Assembly: GCA_934667295.1 (NCBI GenBank)
Contig: CAKULR010000008.1
Coordinates: forward strand, 1-18,937
Direction: 5' to 3'
DNA length: 18,937 nt
Origin: an uncultured Kiritimatiellota bacterium
GTDB taxonomy: Bacteria > Verrucomicrobiota > Kiritimatiellia > RFP12 > UBA1067
This document shows positions 14,809-18,937 of this stretch, piece by piece. Both the position numbers and the translations under genes were made by a program. A model generated the notes under the pieces. It worked only from the letters and a program-made list of their open reading frames with translations, had not been told where the DNA came from and did not search any database. The stretch's first letter is position 1; every line of letters starts with the position of its first letter.

Positions 14809-14816
14809 ATATTAAA
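14809..14816 (-). promoter_or_regulatory. Putative -10 of the DHH operon
   Basis: On the minus strand TTTAATAT (14816-14809) offers two overlapping -10 boxes, TTTAAT and TAATAT, ending 9 and 7 nt before the ATG. No clear -35 is seen. Either box predicts a leader of at most a few bases. Confidence 0.5.
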
Positions 14817-14832
14817 CCATATATTTCCCCCC

Positions 14833-14862
14833 TTGACGAGCGTAAAAAAGAAGTGGTAAACT
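14833..14862 (+). promoter_or_regulatory. Sigma70-type promoter of the RRM protein gene
   Basis: TTGACG (14833-14838) and TAAACT (14857-14862) are spaced by 18 bp, with TGG before the -10. The predicted leader is about 65 nt, unlike the short leaders elsewhere in the window. It holds a small hairpin: GTGC at 14888-14891 pairs with GCAC at 14896-14899, with a CGAG loop. Confidence 0.7.
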
Positions 14863-14933
14863 GTTTGGCACAACTCGTCCGAGGCGTGTGCCGAGGCACG
14901 ATTCGTTGAAGTGATCAAGAAGGATACAAGAAG

Positions 14934-15248
14934 ATGGATATCTACGTTGGTAACCTCGCTTATGCGACGACTGACGACGGACTCAAGGCCGCTTTCGCGG
15001 CGTATGGCGAAGTTACCTCCGCGCGCGTGGTGACCGATCGCATGACCGGTCGTTCCAAGGGCTTCGGCTTTGTCGAGATGCCCGACCGCGCCCAGGCTCA
15101 GGCGGCGATCGACGCCCTCAACGGCCAGCCGCTCGACGGGCGCCCGGTCCGCGTGAACGAGTCGCAGCCCAAGCCCCGCACCGAGCGCCGTGGCGGTTTC
15201 GGCGGTTCGCGCCGTGATCGCGGCGACCGTGGCGACACCCGCTGGTAA
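14934..15248 (+). CDS. Small RRM-domain RNA-binding protein
   Basis: This 104-residue protein is one RNA recognition motif with a short disordered tail. RNP2 is IYVGNL (residues 3-8) and RNP1 is KGFGFVEM (43-50), both with the aromatic residues that stack on RNA. The tail (about 80-104) is rich in Arg, Gly and Asp, ending GDRGDTRW. Such proteins occur in cyanobacteria, Bacteroidota and PVC bacteria, where some are cold-induced or global RNA regulators; the target here is unknown. A ribosome site AAGGA lies about 10 nt upstream. It has its own promoter and a strong terminator, as expected for an abundant protein. Confidence 0.95.
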   Translation: MDIYVGNLAYATTDDGLKAAFAAYGEVTSARVVTDRMTGRSKGFGFVEMPDRAQAQAAIDALNGQPLDGRPVRVNESQPKPRTERRGGFGGSRRDRGDRGDTRW

Positions 15249-15275
15249 CGAAGCGCGCAGGCGCAAACAACTAGG

Positions 15276-15308
15276 GAAGACCCGACCTTACGGTTGGGTC
15301 TTCTTTTT
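15276..15308 (+). terminator. Intrinsic terminator after the RRM gene
   Basis: A 12-bp stem pairs GAAGACCCGACC (15276-15287) with GGTTGGGTCTTC (15292-15303), with one G-U wobble and a TTAC loop, followed by five T (15304-15308). The ribosome site of the next gene begins right after the T run. Confidence 0.9.
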
Positions 15309-15328
15309 CAAGGAGAGGAAAGGTCGGA

Positions 15329-16756
15329 ATGGAGATCGGAAGGCGTTCGTTTCTTTCGGGGCTGGGCGTGTTCGCCGCAGCCGGGGCGATGGGCCCGGCG
15401 ATGCGCGCGCTCGCGGCGATGGCGGACGACGCGGCGCGGCCGCTCGGGGACTACTGGGCGCCGCACCTCGCCGCCGTCGCCGAAAAGGTGCGCGCGCGGG
15501 CGCGGACGACGGTGGACGGCTTCTGGTTCATCACGGACCTCCACATCACGGCGAACCGCCGGCAGAGCGGCAAGGCGCTCGCCGCGCTCACGCCCCTCAC
15601 GCCCCTCAAGAAGACGTTCTGCGGCGGCGACCTTCCCGAGGCGTTTGCGGCGAAGTTCGAGTCGGACAAGGCCGGGGTCGACTTCGCGGTCGACGCCTAC
15701 CGCCTCTTCTGGCGCGATCCCGTCGAACGCGCCGGCCAGCGGCTCTACACCGCGAAGGGCAACCACGACTTCACGATCAAGCACGACGCCGCCACGCCGG
15801 CCGGCTTCACCTACTCCGCCGAGGCGGCGCGGGCCGTCGTGATGGGCTCGAAGGGCTGCGCGGAGGCCGTCACGAACACCGCCGACCCGACGGCGTGCTA
15901 CTACTATTTCGACAACGCCACGGCGCGGATCCGCTACATCGTGGCGGACACGACGGACGCCATCGACCCGAAGCGGACCTACTGGGCCGTCACCTACGGG
16001 ATGGGGCCGACGCAGCTCGCCTGGCTGGCGGGACAGGCCCTTGCGACGATTCCCGCCGGCTGGAGCGCCGTCGTCATCCACCACATCCCGCTCACCGGCT
16101 GCGTGGGCGACGACGGCGACCGCCACCGCTTCGCGCCGTTCCGGGAGCTGCTGGAGGCGTACCAGAACCGGGGACGCGCGACGGTGTGCGGCAAGACGTA
16201 TGACTTCGCGTCCGCCCGGGGGCGCATCCTCCTCGACCTCACGGGCCACCACCACGCGGAGCGCCAGACCTTCCAGAACGGCATCCTCCACGTGACGGAG
16301 CCCTGCGACGCCGCCTACGGCGACTACATCCTCGGCTCGAAGCCCTGGTGCGGCGACCTGCCGCGCAAGCAGGGCGGCACGGTGGCCGAGCAGACGTTCG
16401 ACGCCGTGCAGCTCGACCCCGCGCACGACCTCGTCCACTTCACGCGCGTGGGAGGCGGACAGGACCGCGCGATCCACGCGAAGGCCCTCGACGTGGCGGA
16501 GGGCGGCACCCTGAAGCTGGCGGCGCCGCTCCTGGCGGGTCCGCTCACGTGGGGCTGCTACGATGCGGACCGCATTGCCTACACGCCGAACCCGAAGAAC
16601 CGGTACAATCCCTTCGTCTCCTACTTCAACGACTGCGCGACCGTCTCGTCCGACGGCACGCTCACCGCGAAGAAGGCGGGCGAGGCGATGGTGGTCGCGA
16701 TGGACCGCGACCTCAACAAGGAAATCTTCCCCGTGCGGATCGCGCCGCGCGCGTGA
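15329..16756 (+). CDS. Tat-exported calcineurin-like metallophosphoesterase
   Basis: This 475-residue protein has a twin-arginine signal (GRRSFLSGLG plus an Ala-rich hydrophobic stretch to about residue 30). The two-metal phosphoesterase motifs are present in order: TDLH (69-72), GGD (99-101), GNHD (144-147), VIHH (249-252) and GHHH (306-309). The last 45 residues (VSSDGTLTAKKAGEAMVV) look like part of a BIG2-type Ig-like domain, as in surface or cell-wall associated proteins. Likely a periplasmic phosphatase or phosphodiesterase; the substrate is unknown. Ribosome sites AAGGAG and AAAGG precede the ATG at 15329. It lies 20 bp past the RRM terminator with no promoter of its own visible. Confidence 0.88.
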   Translation: MEIGRRSFLSGLGVFAAAGAMGPAMRALAAMADDAARPLGDYWAPHLAAVAEKVRARARTTVDGFWFITDLHITANRRQSGKALAALTPLTPLKKTFCGGDLPEAFAAKFESDKAGVDFAVDAYRLFWRDPVERAGQRLYTAKGNHDFTIKHDAATPAGFTYSAEAARAVVMGSKGCAEAVTNTADPTACYYYFDNATARIRYIVADTTDAIDPKRTYWAVTYGMGPTQLAWLAGQALATIPAGWSAVVIHHIPLTGCVGDDGDRHRFAPFRELLEAYQNRGRATVCGKTYDFASARGRILLDLTGHHHAERQTFQNGILHVTEPCDAAYGDYILGSKPWCGDLPRKQGGTVAEQTFDAVQLDPAHDLVHFTRVGGGQDRAIHAKALDVAEGGTLKLAAPLLAGPLTWGCYDADRIAYTPNPKNRYNPFVSYFNDCATVSSDGTLTAKKAGEAMVVAMDRDLNKEIFPVRIAPRA

Positions 16757-16790
16757 CGGCCCCGGAAGCGGGTGGCGGGGGCGCGTGCGA

Positions 16791-16801
16791 TGTGGTATAC
16801 T
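16791..16801 (+). promoter_or_regulatory. Extended -10 promoter of the BamD-like operon
   Basis: TGTGGTATACT contains the extended -10 TGGTATACT (-10 box at 16796-16801). No -35 consensus is visible. The ATG is at 16841, giving a leader of roughly 33 nt, so this unit is not leaderless. Confidence 0.6.
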
Positions 16802-16840
16802 GTGCGGAAAACAGGACGAAAAACGGATAACGGACAGGGC

Positions 16841-17911
16841 ATGGGCAACACGTTTTGGAAAATCGGATTGTGCGCCGTCGCGGTGATGGCGCTGGGTGCG
16901 GTACAGGCGGCACCGGCGCGGAGCGTGGCGGGCGCCTCGACGGGCGGCAATTCGCCGTATGCGACGGATGCCTATCCGGGCTTCGACGGGCTCGACGACG
17001 TGAAGAAGCCCGAACGCCGCGAGAAGAGCTGGTGGTTCGGCGTCAAGCGCGACACGCCGGCGGAGCAGTTCGCCTTCGCGCAGGAGCTTGAGGCGGAGGG
17101 CGACCCCAAGGGGGCTGCGAAGGCGTACGACGCGCTCGTGCGCGAATGGCCGGTTTCGAAGGAGGCGCCGCAGGCGCAGCTGCGGTTCGTGAAGCTGTTG
17201 GCCGGTCCGCTGGAGGACTACGAGGAGGCGTTCGACCAGCTGGAGTACCTGCTGGACTTCTATGCGCGCGACTGCAAATACCAGGACCTCGTGGAATACG
17301 GCTACCGGCTCGTGAACACGATGGTCGAGAAGAAGAAGTCCTGGTTCGGCTTCTCGTTCCTCTCGAACCGCCTCGTGCGCCAGCACTACGAGTCGATCGT
17401 GCGGCGCGCGCCGGGCGCCCCCTACGTGGCCGAGGCGATGCTCAAGATCGCCGACCTGCGCGAACAGGACAGCCAGTACGAGGAGTCGTGCAAGGTCTAC
17501 GCGACGCTGCAGAGCAAGTACCCCGTCTCCGTCGAGGCGCGCCAGGCGGCCTACCTGGAGGCGCGGGCGCGCATGTGGCTGTGCCGCCGCCTCGCGTACA
17601 ACATCCCGCGCTGCCGCGACACGATGGGCTACCTGAAGATGACGCTGGCGCGGCGTCCCGACCTGGAACAGGCCGAGGAGCTGAAGGGGTGGGCCGAGGA
17701 GCTGAGGCGCTACATGGAGGACGACGCCTACCGGAGCGCGAAGTTCTACGACTCGAAGCAGCGCACGCGCCATGCGGCGCGCACGTCGTGGGAACGCTTC
17801 CTCGCCGAATATCCGGATTCCCCCCATGCGGAGGCCGTGCGGGCGCGCATCGCCGAACTGGCGGAACCGCCGCCCGCCGCCGTCCCGCCGTCCGCCGAGC
17901 CGAACAACTGA
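16841..17911 (+). CDS. BamD-like TPR-repeat periplasmic/outer-membrane protein
   Basis: This 356-residue protein has a signal peptide (MGNTFWKIGLCAVAVMALGA, cut near AQA-A at residue 23) and no lipobox, so it is probably periplasmic rather than a lipoprotein like classical BamD. From about residue 72 to 335 it consists of helical tetratricopeptide-type repeats with BamD/YbgF-like features, such as AKAYDALVREWPVSKEAPQA and VYATLQSKYPVSVEA. The C-terminus (about 340-356) is a Pro/Ala tail. The start at 16841 is favoured because the longer reading begins before the promoter. It lies 14 bp before the LptE-like gene. Envelope assembly is inferred; another TPR scaffold is possible. Confidence 0.72.
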   Translation: MGNTFWKIGLCAVAVMALGAVQAAPARSVAGASTGGNSPYATDAYPGFDGLDDVKKPERREKSWWFGVKRDTPAEQFAFAQELEAEGDPKGAAKAYDALVREWPVSKEAPQAQLRFVKLLAGPLEDYEEAFDQLEYLLDFYARDCKYQDLVEYGYRLVNTMVEKKKSWFGFSFLSNRLVRQHYESIVRRAPGAPYVAEAMLKIADLREQDSQYEESCKVYATLQSKYPVSVEARQAAYLEARARMWLCRRLAYNIPRCRDTMGYLKMTLARRPDLEQAEELKGWAEELRRYMEDDAYRSAKFYDSKQRTRHAARTSWERFLAEYPDSPHAEAVRARIAELAEPPPAAVPPSAEPNN

Positions 17912-17925
17912 AAGGTACCAGGTCC

Positions 17926-18450
17926 ATGAAACGTCGCGCATTCCTCCTTCTCGTCCCCGCATTGGCGCTCTGCGGCTGCTCGGGCCTGCCGGACTACCGG
18001 TGGACGTCCCGCGTGCCGGACGAGATCCGCACGGTCGCGGTGCCCGTGTTCGAGAACCGCACGCAGTCGGCCGAGCTGGGCCCGATCGTGACGCAGTACA
18101 CGCTCCGCGAGTTCCAGCGCGAGGGCACGTTCTCCATCCGCCGGTCCGGCGACTCGTCCATCGAGGTGCAGGGCGCGCTCGTGAAGGCGGAGCGCCGCCC
18201 GGTCTCCTACGACCGCGGCTACGGCATGCGCGCGGGCGAGTACCGCTACTTCGTGACGGCGAAGGTGTCGCTCGTCGACAAGGAGAACGGCAAGGTGCTG
18301 GTGGACGGGCGCACGTACGTGGCGGAGACGACGTTCCTCGTGCAGGGCGACCTGCTGACGGGCCAGCGCGACGCGGCGCAGCGCATCGCGGCCGACCTCG
18401 CCCGCCAGATCGTCGACGACGTCGTCAGCTATCCGTACAACAAGCGGTGA
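17926..18450 (+). CDS. lptE: LptE-like LPS-assembly lipoprotein
   Basis: This 174-residue protein has a lipoprotein signal: MKRRAFLLLVPALALCGC, with the acylated cysteine at residue 18. The body has VAVPVFENRT, then a helix with YTLREFQREGTFSIRRS and a beta strand EVQGALV, the pattern of LptE (PF04390). LptE plugs the LptD barrel and helps insert LPS in the outer membrane. GTA and AGG segments lie 3-15 nt upstream; AAAGG at 17911-17915 is the likely ribosome site. The stop overlaps the next start as GTGA. LptD is not in the window. Confidence 0.85.
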   Translation: MKRRAFLLLVPALALCGCSGLPDYRWTSRVPDEIRTVAVPVFENRTQSAELGPIVTQYTLREFQREGTFSIRRSGDSSIEVQGALVKAERRPVSYDRGYGMRAGEYRYFVTAKVSLVDKENGKVLVDGRTYVAETTFLVQGDLLTGQRDAAQRIAADLARQIVDDVVSYPYNKR

Positions 18451-18937
18451 GCGTGGACGACGCGGCGATGGTGGTCGCGCTGCAGCGGGGGATCCCGCTG
18501 TGCGCGCGTCCGTTCGAGGAGCTTTCACGCGAGCTGGGGTGCGGCGAGGCGGACCTGCTCGCCTGTCTGGCGCGCCAGCGGGCGGCGGGGACGGTGCGCC
18601 GGTTCGGGGCCGTCTTCGACACGCGCCGCCTCGGCTACCGGTCCGCGCTCTGCGCCGCCGCCGTGCCGACGGAGGCGCTTGACGCGGCGGCGGCGAAGCT
18701 GACGCCCCTTGCGGGCGTGACGCACTGCTACGTGCGCGAAGCCCCGTCCGGTCCGCAGCCGGGCACGCCGAACCTCTGGTTCACGCTCAGCTATCCGGCG
18801 GACATCTTTCCGGCGATGGCGGACGAGGCGGCCGCGCGCCTGGGGCCCTACGCCCTGCACGTCCTGCCGGCGACGCGCCGCTACAAGGTGGATGTGGTCT
18901 TCGGCGCCGCCACGCGCGCGCGGGAGGAGGACGTGGT
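18447..18937 (+). CDS. AsnC/Lrp-type siroheme decarboxylase family protein (AhbA/AhbB/NirDLGH-like), 3' end beyond window
   Basis: At least 163 residues are visible and the frame stays open to the window edge. The first half has an AsnC-like winged helix, then TVRRFGAVFDTRRLGY (49-64), a hallmark of siroheme decarboxylases. THCYVRE (92-98) and NLWFTL (109-114) follow, and the domain closes with PATRRYKVDVVF. These proteins remove the propionate or acetate carboxyls of siroheme en route to heme or heme d1, or act as regulators. Usually two paralogues pair as AhbA and AhbB; a second is not seen here. The GTG start at 18447 overlaps the LptE stop (GTGA). Which subtype it is cannot be decided from this part. 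Confidence 0.82.
   Translation, partial: MSVDDAAMVVALQRGIPLCARPFEELSRELGCGEADLLACLARQRAAGTVRRFGAVFDTRRLGYRSALCAAAVPTEALDAAAAKLTPLAGVTHCYVREAPSGPQPGTPNLWFTLSYPADIFPAMADEAAARLGPYALHVLPATRRYKVDVVFGAATRAREEDV

Noticed and set aside
14802..15266. N-terminal extension of the DHH protein to 15266
   Set aside because: It would be antisense to the whole RRM gene and its promoter. The family N-terminus and a -10 box both fit the ATG at 14801.
15308..17962. 884-codon open frame on the minus strand, and similar long antisense frames (for example 8291-10027 and 3525-4922 minus, 12759-13655 plus)
   Set aside because: High GC makes stop codons rare on the opposite strand. The translations are Arg/Ala/Val-rich without motifs and lie across genes with clear family motifs.
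1..18937. tRNA genes, CRISPR arrays, insertion sequences or attachment sites
   Set aside because: No cloverleaf T-loop motif, no regularly spaced direct repeats and no transposase or integrase motifs were seen on either strand.

Overview
The window is a GC-rich chromosomal segment from a Gram-negative bacterium. Coding sequences are packed on both strands, and nothing in it indicates a plasmid, phage or insertion sequence. Several features fit a free-living or gut member of the PVC group, most likely Kiritimatiellota or Verrucomicrobiota. These are the outer-membrane assembly proteins (BamD-like, LptE-like), secreted glycoside hydrolases, twin-arginine (Tat) exported oxidoreductase and phosphoesterase, a eukaryote-type GH13 branching enzyme, a Rex repressor and a small glycine/arginine-tailed RRM protein. 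The assignment is inferred from gene content and style; no rRNA or other marker gene is present.

Layout. (1) Positions 1-3601, plus strand: the tail of an unknown CDS, a secreted GH5-like hydrolase, and a CCA-adding/poly(A) polymerase-type tRNA nucleotidyltransferase. (2) 3602-5730, plus: a separate promoter drives a DUF3990 ADP-ribosyltransferase-like protein, an uncharacterised partner, and a secreted GH43-like beta-propeller protein, joined by successive ATGA stop-start overlaps. (3) 5733-6374, minus: the redox repressor Rex. It is divergent from (4) 6492-9901, plus: a glycogen branching enzyme coupled by ATGA to a Tat-exported Gfo/Idh/MocA oxidoreductase. (5) 9951-11663, plus: a Na+/phosphate cotransporter with a PhoU-like tail. 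(6) 11734-14801, minus: an operon of a DHH/DHHA1 phosphoesterase (NrnA-like), an unrecognised 324-residue protein with a nuclease-like motif, and an ELM1-family protein. It is divergent from (7) 14934-15248, plus: an RRM RNA-binding protein with a strong terminator, then a Tat-exported metallophosphoesterase. (8) 16841 to the end, plus: a BamD-like TPR protein, an LptE-like lipoprotein, and the start of a siroheme-decarboxylase/AsnC-type protein that runs off the window.

Two themes stand out. First, most transcription units begin with the same promoter core, TGnTATACT or a close variant. In five of seven cases it lies only 7-11 nt before the start codon with no Shine-Dalgarno sequence, implying leaderless or nearly leaderless mRNAs; operon-internal genes mostly have SD sequences or stop-start overlaps. 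Second, the DUF3990 locus looks like an acquired toxin-antitoxin-like module: different codon style, its own promoter flanked by an imperfect inverted repeat, and tight coupling to its partner.

No gap between genes exceeds 300 bases. The largest gaps are about 130 bases (14802-14933) and 116 bases (6375-6491), and both hold divergent promoters. No tRNA, rRNA or CRISPR array was recognised.
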